A stretch of DNA of 64,000 bases from Pseudonocardia sp. TRM90224 (GCF_021245725.1 NZ_JAJGSX010000042.1:1-64000); one strand, 5' to 3'. Shown: positions 1 through 8,939, counted from the stretch's first letter. The notes: generated by a model from the letters alone, not told the origin. Made by a program: numbers and translations.

Positions 1-77
1 TGACTCACGGCCCGACTAGAAATCCCGCACCGATCATGCCACCAAGGTCGATTACCAGCCCTCATGAATCACCGGGG

Positions 78-995
78 CTAGGACCGGGCCGCAGTGGCGA
101 GCCGTCGGACGGCGTCGAGGACCAGGTCGGGCGCCTGCAGGTGGATCAGGTGGTCCGCGGCCGCGACCGTCCTGGTGATGGCCGGCCCGGTGATCGTGCT
201 GCGGATGAGCGCGCCCCACAGCGCCTCGGCCAGCTCCGCCTGATCCGGGTTGAGCCCACCTCGGGTGGTCATCTGGTCGATCACGACGGCCGGGTCGTGG
301 GCCAGCACGATGACGGGCACCGCCGGGAGCGGACCGAGCCCGTCGAGCTCCTGCTGGGGCTTCCCGGTCTCCAGCTCGTCGTACTCCGCGAGCGCCGTGC
401 TGTACGACGCCGCGCGGCTCATGTGTCGCCAGATCGCGTCGCGCGCCGCGCGCGGGTGGTCCCGGCACAGCGCGAGCGGGGGCTGCCGGGCGAGCGCCGG
501 CTTGAGCAGCGGCATCAGGTGCAGGCGGGCGGCCGAGTGCGCCCGGCCCAGCTGGACCGCGAGGTCGCAGCCGCTGCGCCGGAACACGTCGGGCGGCAGG
601 TCGCTGCGCAGCGAGCGGTTGTCGGGATGGGCCGGGTCGAGCAGGACGAGCCCGCGTACGCGGTCGGCGGCGAGCCGGGCGAGCGCGTTGGCGTAGAGCC
701 CGCCCTGCGAGTGGCCGACCAGCACGACGGGTCCGTCCGGGGCGGTCGCGTCGAGGGCCTCCAGTGCTTCCTGCGCGATCGTGGCGAGGGTCCTGGGGGA
801 GGTGGTCGGCTCGCTCTCGCCGCAGCCCGGGCGGTCCCAGACGACGGTGCGGAATTGCTCTGCCAGCTGGTCCTGCAGCGGCCACCACTCGGCACCGGGC
901 AGTCCCAGGCCGGGCACGACGAACACCGTGACCGGCCCACTGCCGGCTGTGCGGCACGTGGTCGTGGTGCCGTCCGCATGGGCGATGCGCAACAT
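78..995 (-). CDS. alpha/beta hydrolase
   Basis: This is a 305-residue alpha/beta-fold hydrolase of the kind that cleaves esters, lactones or epoxides; the substrate cannot be told. The nucleophile elbow is the GHSQGG motif in the first half, an LLDPAHP strand follows, and a late ADHLIHL segment probably supplies the catalytic His. I chose the ATG at 995 because a GGAGG lies four bases upstream of it; an in-frame ATG at 1067 would add 24 residues of low-complexity, unlikely coding sequence. It has no signal peptide. It diverges from the membrane-protein gene at about 1178, sharing a relatively AT-rich 180-bp gap. No dedicated regulator is adjacent. Confidence 0.8.
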   Translation of the reverse strand: MLRIAHADGTTTTCRTAGSGPVTVFVVPGLGLPGAEWWPLQDQLAEQFRTVVWDRPGCGESEPTTSPRTLATIAQEALEALDATAPDGPVVLVGHSQGGLYANALARLAADRVRGLVLLDPAHPDNRSLRSDLPPDVFRRSGCDLAVQLGRAHSAARLHLMPLLKPALARQPPLALCRDHPRAARDAIWRHMSRAASYSTALAEYDELETGKPQQELDGLGPLPAVPVIVLAHDPAVVIDQMTTRGGLNPDQAELAEALWGALIRSTITGPAITRTVAAADHLIHLQAPDLVLDAVRRLATAARS

Positions 996-1177
996 CCTGC
1001 CTCCGACCGATTGCGGCGCCCCCGGACGTGCGCCGATGCGGCTGACGGTAGGGCGACGGACTTTCACGGCTGTTTCAGCGGGCTCTCACGCGACGCATGA
1101 AGATAAGATCGCATATCAGAAATACATGTCCAACGCCGGCTTGATTCACATCGAGCTCAAATGAACAGTGAGTAGTA
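996..1177. promoter_or_regulatory. AT-richer divergent promoter region
   Basis: This gap between two divergent genes is clearly more AT-rich than its surroundings, especially from about 1090 to 1175, as expected of a divergent promoter region. I could not assign convincing -35 and -10 boxes and saw no strong palindrome. Part of it (996-1067) would be coding if the longer start of the hydrolase were used. Confidence 0.35.
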
Positions 1178-2374
1178 ATGCCGGGTGATCAGCACATGAC
1201 CCCGGTATCGACGGCTTCCGCTGGCATGCACGTGCGATCCAGGTTGCTCGGCGTGGACGCGGCCAGGTTCGTGGCGTTGATCGGCATGTTCGCGGTGCAC
1301 ATCATGCCGCTGGAGACGCGCGACGGGCAGCCGACGCTCACCGAGCTGGTGGCGGGAGGCCGCTCAGCGGCGCTGTTCGGCGTGCTGGCCGGTGTCGGCG
1401 TGGCGCTCTCGACCGGCGGCACGCGGCGCCCCGACGCCGGTCGGGCGCACCTCGCGGCAGCTGCCGGTCTTGCCGTGCGCGGCCTGCTGATCGGCCTGCT
1501 CGGGGTGCTCCTGGTTGCGATGGGCACCCCGGTGCTCGTGATCCTCCCGTTCTACGGGGTGCTGTTCGTGCTGGCAGGGGCGCTGGTACGGCTGACACCA
1601 CGGGTGCTCGCGGCCGCTGCCGTTGTGGCCTGCCTGCTCACCCCGGTGATCAGTTTCCTGCTGCGGCCCGGACCGCTGCCGGACGGACCGCTCGAACCCA
1701 CGATCTCGATGGTCACCGCGCCGGGCGAGCTCCTGTCGATCCTGTTCCTCACCGGCACCTATCCGGTCCTGACGTGGATCACGTTCCTGCTCGCCGGGAT
1801 GGCGATCGGCCGGTGCGACCTGCGGCCGCGCTCGGCGGCGATCAGGCTGCTAGTGGGCGGCGTGGTGCTCGCGGTGGTGGGGAAGGTCAGCTCGCTCGTG
1901 CTGCTGGCGGCGGGCGGGGCCGCGGCGATCGGCGAGGACCGGCTCGGGCAGCTCCCGCTCGGTGTCACCCCGACCGACACGTGGTGGTGGCTGGCCGTCG
2001 ACAGCTCGCACTCGGGCACCCCGTTCTTCCTGGCCGGCTCGATCGGGACGTCGATGGCGGTGCTGGGGGCGATGCTGCTGCTGGCGCGGTGGTCGGAGCG
2101 GCTCGCCCGGGTGCCGGCGGTGGTGGGGTCGATGCCGCTCACGATGTACACGCTTCAGCTGCTCGTGCTCGACGCGGCCGACCCCGCGCCCGGGTTCCGC
2201 TGGCTGCTCGTGTTCGTCGTCGGCGCGGTGGTGCTCGGCGTCGGGTTGCGGTTGACCGGGCAGCAAGGGCCGCTGGAGGCGGTGGTGAGCGGGGCGAGCA
2301 GGGCGGCCTGTCGCGCCGTCGCGGGGACGGCGAGACCGCGCCACCGAATCGGGTCCCACCTGAAAGGCCTGTAA
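1178..2374 (+). CDS. multi-pass membrane protein, HGSNAT/DUF418-like
   Basis: The product is a roughly 398-residue integral membrane protein with about ten hydrophobic helices. The N-terminal block RLLGVDAARFVALIGMFAVH is characteristic of the heparan-alpha-glucosaminide N-acetyltransferase / DUF1624-DUF418 group of membrane acyltransferase-like proteins, which are thought to move acyl groups across the membrane. The acceptor is unknown. The start is uncertain: ATG at 1178 has no clear ribosome site, while ATG at 1196 has GGGTGA about eight bases upstream. The last 25 residues are basic and probably cytoplasmic. The ECF sigma gene follows 51 bp downstream on the same strand, so they may be co-transcribed. 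Confidence 0.7.
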   Translation: MPGDQHMTPVSTASAGMHVRSRLLGVDAARFVALIGMFAVHIMPLETRDGQPTLTELVAGGRSAALFGVLAGVGVALSTGGTRRPDAGRAHLAAAAGLAVRGLLIGLLGVLLVAMGTPVLVILPFYGVLFVLAGALVRLTPRVLAAAAVVACLLTPVISFLLRPGPLPDGPLEPTISMVTAPGELLSILFLTGTYPVLTWITFLLAGMAIGRCDLRPRSAAIRLLVGGVVLAVVGKVSSLVLLAAGGAAAIGEDRLGQLPLGVTPTDTWWWLAVDSSHSGTPFFLAGSIGTSMAVLGAMLLLARWSERLARVPAVVGSMPLTMYTLQLLVLDAADPAPGFRWLLVFVVGAVVLGVGLRLTGQQGPLEAVVSGASRAACRAVAGTARPRHRIGSHLKGL

Positions 2375-2425
2375 GGATCGCCCCGGGCGCACCCTCTTCC
2401 CGGTAGCCGACCCGAGGGGGGTTTC

Positions 2426-2965
2426 GTGCCGGATGCCGATTCCGAGCGGTTCACGCGGTTGTACCGCGATCACTACGACAGGGTGCACGCCTACGCGCTG
2501 CGCCGGGCGCCCAGCGACGTCGCCCGGGAGGCCGTCGACGAGACGTTCCTGATCGCGTGGCGCAAGCTCCCCGACCTGCCGCCGAACGCGCTGCCGTGGC
2601 TGCTGGTCGTCGCCCGCAACGCGATCATCGGCCGCACCGAGAGCGGCCGGCGGGGCGACGTGCTGGTGCAGGAGCTGCAACGGATCAGGTCGATCGCCGT
2701 GAGCGCCGACGTCTCCGAGGCCGTCGTCGAACGTGCGGTTGTGCTGGAGGCACTCGCAACGCTCTCCGAATCCGACCGCGACGCCTTGATGCTCACGGTC
2801 TGGGACGGGCTGTCCGCGTCGGATGCCGGCCGCGTTGTCGGCTGCTCCACCACGGCCTTCGCCGTCCGCCTGCACCGTGCCCGCCGGCGGCTGCGCGACG
2901 CGCTCGCCCGGATCGACGCGGCCGACCCGACCGGTCCGCTGCCCGCAGTTGAGGAGGTTCGATGA
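2426..2965 (+). CDS. ECF-family RNA polymerase sigma factor
   Basis: This 179-residue protein has the two-domain plan of extracytoplasmic-function sigma-70 factors: a region 2 (FTRLYRDHYDRVHAYALRR, then ETFLIAWRKLPDLP) and a region 4 helix-turn-helix (ALMLTVWDGLSASDAGRVVG and AVRLHRARRRL). It would direct RNA polymerase to a small set of promoters. The GTG start at 2426 follows a run of Gs (GAGGGGGG) at a good distance. Its TGA overlaps the ATG of the next gene in ATGA, so the two are translationally coupled and the downstream membrane protein is the likely partner or regulator. No classical zinc-binding anti-sigma motif is present in that partner. Confidence 0.88.
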   Translation: MPDADSERFTRLYRDHYDRVHAYALRRAPSDVAREAVDETFLIAWRKLPDLPPNALPWLLVVARNAIIGRTESGRRGDVLVQELQRIRSIAVSADVSEAVVERAVVLEALATLSESDRDALMLTVWDGLSASDAGRVVGCSTTAFAVRLHRARRRLRDALARIDAADPTGPLPAVEEVR

Positions 2966-3918
2966 GCACCAGGTCCGCCGTCGACCGGATGGCCGCGCAA
3001 CAGTTCCCCGAGGATGACAGGGCGAGGTACGCCGTCCCGGTCGATGAGCGTGAGTACATGCTCACGACGCTGCTCGCCGAACCACGCCCCGACAGCCGTC
3101 CGGTACGCGCTCGGCGCACGCCAGTGCTGCTGGCCGTCGCCGCCACGGTCGTGGTCGCGCTCGGGGCCGTCGTCGGCGTGCGGGTGCTCCCGGTGGTCGC
3201 GACCCCGCCGGGATGCGGCACGACGCAGGCGCCTGACGCCGCGACGCTCCTGCGGGCGCTGGCCGACTGCGCGCAGGCCCAACCCGTCCCGGAGGGTGCT
3301 TACGACTACGTGCGCTACCGCGTCATGGGGGGCGGTTTCGTCAGAGGTGGTCCGTTGGAGGGCTTCGACACCAGGGAGTCGGAGAGGTGGATCGCCGCCG
3401 ACGGATCGGGGAGTTGGCGGCTGAACGGTTCGGACGGCAGCGCGCAGCTGGTGCCCCTGGAGCCGACCGATCGCGGCTGGGGTGAGTGGCCGGCCGATCT
3501 CGGTGAGCTCGAGGCTCTCATCCGGGCGGACGAAGAAGCAGACATGAAGTACGTCCGAGGCGACTGGATGTCGGCCATCAGCCTGAATGCCAACCGGATA
3601 GCGACCCCGCAGGTGCAGGCGTCGCTGCTGCGCCTGCTCGCCACCGAAGACGGCCTCACGATCGAGGGCCCGGTGACAGATCGCGCCGGCCGGCCCGGTG
3701 TTGCCGTCAGTGGGATCTCGGAAGGCTGGAACCCCTATGTGAAGACACGGGACGTCCTCATCATCGACCCGGCCACCGGCATGACCCTGGGCAACGACAC
3801 GTTCATCATCGAAGCCGAGCCCGGGGCACTGACCACGCCTCTCCCCGCGCTCTGGAGCTACGCGCTGGTGCTCGATACGGGGCGGGTGAACTCGATGACC
3901 GAGCGGCCGAACCGGTGA
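2962..3918 (+). CDS. CU044_5270-like membrane protein, partner of ECF sigma factor
   Basis: The 318-residue product has a short cytoplasmic N-terminus, one transmembrane helix at about residues 52-75 (VLLAVAATVVVALGAVVGV) and a large extracytoplasmic domain. This plan and the 4-bp overlap with an ECF sigma gene match the CU044_5270 family found beside actinobacterial ECF factors. A role in controlling sigma activity across the membrane is an inference: the cytoplasmic part is too short for a normal anti-sigma fold and I see no HxxxCxxC motif. It ends only three bases before the stop of the convergent helicase gene, with no terminator hairpin between them. Confidence 0.7.
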   Translation: MSTRSAVDRMAAQQFPEDDRARYAVPVDEREYMLTTLLAEPRPDSRPVRARRTPVLLAVAATVVVALGAVVGVRVLPVVATPPGCGTTQAPDAATLLRALADCAQAQPVPEGAYDYVRYRVMGGGFVRGGPLEGFDTRESERWIAADGSGSWRLNGSDGSAQLVPLEPTDRGWGEWPADLGELEALIRADEEADMKYVRGDWMSAISLNANRIATPQVQASLLRLLATEDGLTIEGPVTDRAGRPGVAVSGISEGWNPYVKTRDVLIIDPATGMTLGNDTFIIEAEPGALTTPLPALWSYALVLDTGRVNSMTERPNR

Positions 3919-3921
3919 CGC

Positions 3922-6099
3922 TCAGAGCCGCATGGGGTCCTTCGACAGCTCGTCGACCAGCAGCGCCACCAGCGCGGCGTGCTGGACGTCGGCGGACGAC
4001 CCGACCTCCTCCTCGGAGCCGTCGAGCGCCTGCGCCGCGAGCCCGGCCTTGCTGTCGATCAGTTCCGCGATCCGGGCGTCGATGGTCTGCGCGGCGATGA
4101 TGCGCCACGCGGTGACGGGCTCGGTCTGGCCGATGCGGTGGCTGCGGTCGATGGCCTGGGTCTGCTCGGCGGCGGTCCAGGAGAGCTCCGCGAGCACGAT
4201 GTTGGAGGCGACCTGGAGGTTGATCCCGACGCCGGCGGCGGTCAGCGAGCAGACCGCGATGGAGACGCCCGGGTCGTTGACGAAGGCGTCGATGTTGCGC
4301 TGGCGCACCGTGGAGGTCTGCTCGCCGCGGATCGACGAGAACCGGACGCCTTGCGCGGTGAGGGTCTCCTCGGCGGCGTCCATCACGTCGATGTGCTTGG
4401 CGAAGAAGACGACCTTGCCGGCGCTGCGCGCGAGCTGTGCCGCGTAGTCGGCGGCGAGGGCGGCCTTCGCCTGGCCGATGCGGCGCATCATGCCGAAGAC
4501 GTTCTCCCCGGCCGACGACGTGGTCGCGTCCTTCTGCTCCCACCTGGCGACCTGGTTGACGAGATCGTGGTCGATGCCCTCGACCACGTCGTGCGACCGA
4601 CGCGCGGCGATCGCGCTCTCGTACCGCGACACCAACCGGCGGGCGAGCGCCCGCTCGGCAGCCCGGATGGACCGGCCGGCCGGCCCGTCGAGCTCGACGG
4701 GCAGGTCGGCGACGCGCCGCGCGGGGATGTCGGCAGCGACGTCGACCTTGCGGCGGCGCACGATGCCGAGGTCGACGACGCAGCTGCGGGCGGCGGCGTA
4801 GAAGCCGGGGTCGGCGGGTGTCATGCCGGTCTCGTCGAGCGCGTGCATCAGCTCTGCCAGCGGCTTCTTCTCGTCGATCCAGCCGAGGAACTGCCAGATG
4901 GCGAGGAAGTCCTCGATGTCGTTGATCAGCGGGGTGCCGGTGAGGGCCATCAGCAGCGGGCGGACGATGCGCGAGCGGATGCGTTCGGACAGCTCCAGCA
5001 CGTGCTGCGAACGCTGGGAGCTCTTGTTCTTGATGAAATGCGCCTCGTCGAGCACCATGCCGCGGAAGCCGAAGTCGCCCAGCCACCCCAGGTGGCGGTC
5101 GAGCACCTCGTAGTTGACGATCACGATGTCGGCGAAGCCGTCGATCGACTCGCCGTTGCCGTGGATCACGGTGGCGGTGCGGCGAGGGGTCCACAGCTTG
5201 GCCTCGCGCGCCCAGTTCGTCTTGACGACGTTCGGCACGACGACGAGCAGTGGGTAGGCGTTCGCCGCTCCTGCCGCGAGCAGCGCCTGGGCCGTCTTGC
5301 CCAAGCCCGGCTCGTCGGCGAGCAGGAACGTCCGGTGGCCGGCCGCGGCGGCCGCGACCACCTGCGCCTGGTGCGGCATCAGCTCCAGGTTCAGCCCTTG
5401 CGGCAGGCGCTGGGCCGACGACCGGGCGGGCAGCTCCATGCAGGCCGACGCACCGGCGCCGGCGCGTTCGAACGAGCGCAGCAGCGGGCCGAGCAGCTCC
5501 CACGTGGCCAGCCGGGTCGTGCGGGGTGCGCTGGGCCGGGCGGCCGAGAAGTCGGGGGCGAGGAACGGGTTCGCCAGCTTCCGCGAGACGACCGACTGCG
5601 GCACGACCCGGTTCTTGGTCTCCGCCGCCGGCTCCTGCGGCGCTGGAGCCTCCTCGACGACCGGCTCCAGGCCGGCGTCGCGCATCATCTCGCGCTTGAG
5701 CGAGGTCGCCTCGGGGGAGACCACGGCGTCCTCTTCGAGGAGCGAGAGCAGCGCGGCGTCGCGGACGGCGGTCTTCGCCAGGATCGTCGCGACCCCGTCG
5801 ATCCGCTTGAGGCGCTCGGCGCGCTGCGGCTCGCTCATGCTTTCGTTCGCCAGCACGCGGGCGCGTTCCTCGCGCAGCATCAGGGCGATCGCCTGGAACT
5901 TCGTGCGTGTCGTCGACGTGACCCGGCCGTTGCGGAGGGCACCCTCGACCTCCCGGACGGCATGCGCGAGCACCGCGACGATGTCGTCGCGGCTGCGGTC
6001 GCGGCCTTGTCGGTTCCGCGGAGCGTTCCGGCGAGCCCTGGTCTGGGGCTGGCCTCGTCGAGCCACGAACTCCTCCTCCATGGGTCGGGCCCGCTGCAT
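3922..6099 (-). CDS. SNF2-family DEAD/DEAH helicase-like ATPase
   Basis: This is a superfamily-2 ATPase with all main SNF2 motifs in order: motif I DEPGLGKT, motif II DEAH, motif III LTGTP, and motif VI QAIDRSHRIGQT. Such enzymes translocate on duplex DNA and remodel or reanneal it; the arrangement resembles SMARCAL1-type bacterial homologues. The roughly 200 residues before the ATPase core are charged and unassigned. The reading frame is open up to 6258, but sequence above about 6100 looks non-coding and contains part of a hairpin (6235-6315), so I prefer the ATG at 6099 or 6081. No methylase, nuclease or other partner lies nearby, so this looks like a stand-alone gene rather than part of a defence system. 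Confidence 0.8.
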   Translation of the reverse strand: MQRARPMEEEFVARRGQPQTRARRNAPRNRQGRDRSRDDIVAVLAHAVREVEGALRNGRVTSTTRTKFQAIALMLREERARVLANESMSEPQRAERLKRIDGVATILAKTAVRDAALLSLLEEDAVVSPEATSLKREMMRDAGLEPVVEEAPAPQEPAAETKNRVVPQSVVSRKLANPFLAPDFSAARPSAPRTTRLATWELLGPLLRSFERAGAGASACMELPARSSAQRLPQGLNLELMPHQAQVVAAAAAGHRTFLLADEPGLGKTAQALLAAGAANAYPLLVVVPNVVKTNWAREAKLWTPRRTATVIHGNGESIDGFADIVIVNYEVLDRHLGWLGDFGFRGMVLDEAHFIKNKSSQRSQHVLELSERIRSRIVRPLLMALTGTPLINDIEDFLAIWQFLGWIDEKKPLAELMHALDETGMTPADPGFYAAARSCVVDLGIVRRRKVDVAADIPARRVADLPVELDGPAGRSIRAAERALARRLVSRYESAIAARRSHDVVEGIDHDLVNQVARWEQKDATTSSAGENVFGMMRRIGQAKAALAADYAAQLARSAGKVVFFAKHIDVMDAAEETLTAQGVRFSSIRGEQTSTVRQRNIDAFVNDPGVSIAVCSLTAAGVGINLQVASNIVLAELSWTAAEQTQAIDRSHRIGQTEPVTAWRIIAAQTIDARIAELIDSKAGLAAQALDGSEEEVGSSADVQHAALVALLVDELSKDPMRL

Positions 6100-6234
6100 G
6101 TCGAGCAGCGCCGCGGTCGTGGATGGTCGTCGCGGGAGTGGGCCGAGGTGGCTCGTTCCGAACACGTTTCGGACCCACGGATCTCTATGCTCTCGATGCC
6201 GTGGGCCGGACGGCTCGACACATTCTACGGCGCA

Positions 6235-6315
6235 ACCGGCGGTCCGGGCAGCGCGCACAAGGGGTCGTGTCGAGCGTGATCATAGTACGTCGGCTGCCCG
6301 GGGTGCACCGCCGGT
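6235..6315. terminator. bulged hairpin after the molybdoprotein gene
   Basis: An 18-nt left arm (6235-6252) pairs perfectly in two blocks of nine with a right arm at 6293-6315, leaving a five-base bulge. It starts 13 bp after the stop of the leftward molybdoprotein gene. It may end that transcript, although there is no T run, and its position argues against the longest start for the helicase gene. Confidence 0.4.
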
Positions 6316-6327
6316 CCGGGTATGGCG

Positions 6328-7029
6328 TCAGTGCCTGACGGCTGCGCCCGGCCGCGCGCCGCGGGCGCTGAGGAACTTGATGGGGCCGATCAGCGTGCGG
6401 TAGATCGGCCGCACCAGCCGGCCGCGGACCAGGCCGTGGCGTTCCTCTTCCCAGACCCGACCCCTCGGGTGCGACCGCAGCAGCGGGGGTTCGGTCACCG
6501 CGGGCGCTTCGGTGAGGACCGTGATGCGGGCCAGGTGCTTCACGCTGAAGTGGCCGTACTGCCGCGGGCTGACCAGCCGGACCGGTGCCCCGTGGTCGCC
6601 GTCGAGCGGGCGGCCGTCGAGGTGCTGGGCGATGAGGACGTCGTCCTCCAGCGCGTCCTCGATCGTCATCACCGACTGCCAGCCGTCGAGCCCGCGGCAG
6701 CCGATGTGCGTGACGGTCGTCCCCGGCGCCAGCGCAGGCACCAAGACCTCGCGGTGGAACTCCGCGAACGGCACACCCTCCCAGCGCAGGCCGGTGGCCG
6801 ACCAGCCGGCTACGCAGTGGAAGTCGGCCGCGATCTCGCGGCGCGGGAGCGTCGACAGCGCGCCGATCGGCAGGTCGGACGCCTCCGCCACCGCTCCGCG
6901 CAGCTCGATCACCGGGTCGGCCGGGACGGCGGGGGCGGGGCGGGACAGGTGTGCGCCGAAGCGGGGGAAGCCCGCGACCCGGCGCTGTCCTGGCGGGAGT
7001 CCCCCGTCGTTCATCATTCGTGGTGACAT
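6328..7029 (-). CDS. sulfite oxidase-type molybdopterin protein
   Basis: The 233-residue protein contains the oxidoreductase molybdopterin-binding domain. The HCVAGWS motif holds the molybdenum-coordinating cysteine (Cys72), and GAPVRLVSPRQYGHFSVKHL is the conserved cofactor-contact segment seen in sulfite oxidase and YedY-like proteins. It has no signal peptide or Tat motif and no haem or dimerisation domain, so it is a short cytosolic-type member whose substrate is unknown. A GAGGAG sits eight bases before the ATG at 7029. It diverges from a TetR gene across two near-identical 20-bp palindromes, so it is probably the regulator's main target. Confidence 0.82.
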   Translation of the reverse strand: MSPRMMNDGGLPPGQRRVAGFPRFGAHLSRPAPAVPADPVIELRGAVAEASDLPIGALSTLPRREIAADFHCVAGWSATGLRWEGVPFAEFHREVLVPALAPGTTVTHIGCRGLDGWQSVMTIEDALEDDVLIAQHLDGRPLDGDHGAPVRLVSPRQYGHFSVKHLARITVLTEAPAVTEPPLLRSHPRGRVWEEERHGLVRGRLVRPIYRTLIGPIKFLSARGARPGAAVRH

Positions 7030-7045
7030 GGCATCGCTCCTCAGG

Positions 7046-7065
7046 GTTATACGCTGGCGTACAAC
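7046..7065. promoter_or_regulatory. TetR operator, copy 1
   Basis: GTTATACGCTGGCGTACAAC is an imperfect palindrome with eight-base arms, one mismatch and a four-base centre. It lies 16 bp upstream of the molybdoprotein ATG. The near-identical second copy begins 35 bp further on. Confidence 0.7.
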
Positions 7066-7080
7066 CTGAGGGTAGGGCCG

Positions 7081-7100
7081 GTTATACGATGCCGTACAAC
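7081..7100. promoter_or_regulatory. TetR operator, copy 2
   Basis: GTTATACGATGCCGTACAAC matches copy 1 at 18 of 20 positions, with both differences in the central four bases. It lies 26 bp upstream of the TetR GTG start, so the regulator probably controls both divergent genes. Confidence 0.7.
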
Positions 7101-7126
7101 GAGTTGGGACGTGAGGTGGGTCACCC

Positions 7127-7699
7127 GTGGGCGCGTTGCGGACACCGCAGGAGACCTGGGTCGAGGAAGGGCTGCGCGCGCTGGCGCGCGGTGGCGTCGA
7201 CGCCGTGCGCGTCGAGGCACTGGCCAGGACGCTCGGCGTGACGAAAGGCGGCTTCTACGGGTACTTCACCGACCGCGGAGCGCTGCTGACGGCAATGCTG
7301 GACTCCTGGGAGCGGTCGAGCGTCGACGACGTGCTCGACCGGATCGAGCGTTCGGACGGCGACGTGCTCGACAAGGCCCGGCTGGCCGGTCAGCTCACGT
7401 TCTCCGACGACGGCCTGCTCGCCGTCGACCTCGCGGTCCGCGACTGGGCCCGCCGCGACCCGGCCGTCGCCGATCGGCTGCGGAGCGTGGACAACCGGCG
7501 CATGCAGCTGCTCCGCGACGCCATCGGCACGTTCTGCTCCGACCCCGACGAGGTCGAGGCCCGCAGCCTGCTCGCGTTCTGCGTCGCCATCGGGCGGCAC
7601 CTGCTCGCCGCCGACCACCCCGGCCGCACCCGCGACCAGGTGACGGCGAGGGCGAGCGCGCTCCTGCTCGACCGCTCGTCGGGCGGGAAACGGGGGTGA
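7127..7699 (+). CDS. TetR/AcrR-family transcriptional regulator
   Basis: This 190-residue protein has an N-terminal TetR helix-turn-helix (residues about 8-55, ending VTKGGFYGYFTDRGALLTAML), followed by a variable ligand-binding domain. GTG at 7127 has GAGGTGGG six bases upstream and is the best start. It faces the molybdoprotein gene across two 20-bp operators, the standard layout for a local repressor that also controls itself. The effector is unknown. A GNAT acetyltransferase gene begins 16 bp downstream on the same strand and may be in the same transcript. Confidence 0.88.
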   Translation: MGALRTPQETWVEEGLRALARGGVDAVRVEALARTLGVTKGGFYGYFTDRGALLTAMLDSWERSSVDDVLDRIERSDGDVLDKARLAGQLTFSDDGLLAVDLAVRDWARRDPAVADRLRSVDNRRMQLLRDAIGTFCSDPDEVEARSLLAFCVAIGRHLLAADHPGRTRDQVTARASALLLDRSSGGKRG

Positions 7700-7715
7700 G
7701 GCACGATCAGCTGCT

Positions 7716-8939
7716 GTGACCCACGACGTCAACGTTCTCGGCAACGACGAGCTGGCCGCCGCCCACAACCTGTTCTTCGGTTCGCTGCACTTCGCGCCGT
7801 CGGACGAGGCCGGCCTGGCCCGCGGCACCGCCGCTTACGAACCGGGCCGGGTGCTCGGCATCAACGACGGCGGCGTGCTCGCCGCCACGGCGATGTCGTT
7901 CGCGACATCCACGGTGGTGCCCGGCGGCGCGGTGGTTCCCACGGCCGGGGTGAGCCGGGTCGGGGTGCGCGCGGACAAGACGCGGCGGGGCTTCCTGTCG
8001 GCGATGATGCGCGCCCAGCTCGACGACGTCGCTGCTCGGGGCGAGGCGTTCGCGTCGCTGCGGGCGTCCGAGGCACGGATCTACGGGCGGTTCGGGTACG
8101 GCGTCGCGACCCGCGGCCGGGACCTGCGCGTGCGCAGCAGCGGCCGCGGCTGGCGACCGACGGCACCGGCGGGCGGCACAGTCCGGCTGCTCGAGCGCGA
8201 TGACGTCATCGCGACGGTCGCGGAGCTGCACGAGCGGATCGCGCTGCAGCGGGCCGGCCAGATCACCCGGCGCGGCGAGTGGTGGGACAAGCGGTTCGCC
8301 CGCAGGATCGCCGACCACGGGCACCTCATCGCAGCCGTGCACACGGGCCCCGACGGCGACGACGGGTACGTGCTGGCGAGCGTCGCGGAAGGCCACGAGA
8401 ACTTCACCGAGCGCACCGTCAACGTCGACGAGCTGAACGCGGCCGACGTCGCCGCGACCGCCGGGCTGTGGCGGTTCGTGCTCGGCCTCGACCTGATCGG
8501 CACGGCGACGGCGTCGCTGCGCCCGCTGGACGAGCCGCTGGAGCTGATGCTCGCGGACCCGCGCGACTGCGCCGTCACCGAGATCGGCGACGAGACCTGG
8601 CTGCGGATCGTCGACGTCCCCACCGCGCTCGCCGCGCGTTCCTACGGCCCCGGCACCGACCCGGTGCTGATCGCCGTGCACGACCCGATGCTGGAGAAGA
8701 ACGCCGGCGTCTACCGGATCACCGGCGACTCCGCCGAACGCGTCGGCCCGCTGGGCGGGCCGATCACACCCGAGCTGGAGTGCGACGTCGCGGCGCTCGC
8801 GATGGCCTACCTGGGCGACCGGTTGCCGTCGCAGCTCGTGGCGACGGGCTGGTGGAGCGCGCCCGACCTGGCCGCGGTGGCCCGGGCCGACGCGCTCTTC
8901 GCCACCGGCGTCGTGCCGTGGTGCGGCACGTTCTTCTGA
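7716..8939 (+). CDS. Eis-like GNAT N-acetyltransferase
   Basis: The 407-residue protein matches the Eis family of three-domain acetyltransferases: GNAT domain, second GNAT-like domain and an SCP2-like C-terminal domain. The acetyl-CoA loop is VSRVGVRADKTRRGFLSAMM and the conserved EARIYGRFGYGVAT carries the tyrosine used as general acid. In mycobacterial Eis the C-terminal carboxylate of a terminal Phe acts as base; here the protein also ends in Phe (WCGTFF). Mycobacterial Eis acetylates aminoglycosides and peptides, so drug modification is possible but unproven. The GTG start lies 16 bp after the TetR stop, with a weak GAGG upstream. Confidence 0.85.
   Translation: MTHDVNVLGNDELAAAHNLFFGSLHFAPSDEAGLARGTAAYEPGRVLGINDGGVLAATAMSFATSTVVPGGAVVPTAGVSRVGVRADKTRRGFLSAMMRAQLDDVAARGEAFASLRASEARIYGRFGYGVATRGRDLRVRSSGRGWRPTAPAGGTVRLLERDDVIATVAELHERIALQRAGQITRRGEWWDKRFARRIADHGHLIAAVHTGPDGDDGYVLASVAEGHENFTERTVNVDELNAADVAATAGLWRFVLGLDLIGTATASLRPLDEPLELMLADPRDCAVTEIGDETWLRIVDVPTALAARSYGPGTDPVLIAVHDPMLEKNAGVYRITGDSAERVGPLGGPITPELECDVAALAMAYLGDRLPSQLVATGWWSAPDLAAVARADALFATGVVPWCGTFF

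Noticed and set aside
1..77. Possible end of a gene at the window start
   Set aside because: No frame with recognisable coding sequence can be supported in 77 bases; it is only the stretch after the hydrolase stop.
3922..6099. SNF2 helicase as part of a phage defence island
   Set aside because: No methylase, nuclease, PLD or other known defence partner is adjacent; neighbours are a sigma factor pair and a molybdoprotein.
3979..6279. Long open frame on the plus strand (766 codons)
   Set aside because: It is antisense to the SNF2 helicase gene, whose motifs are all intact; the translation is His/Arg/Gly/Asp-rich shadow sequence.
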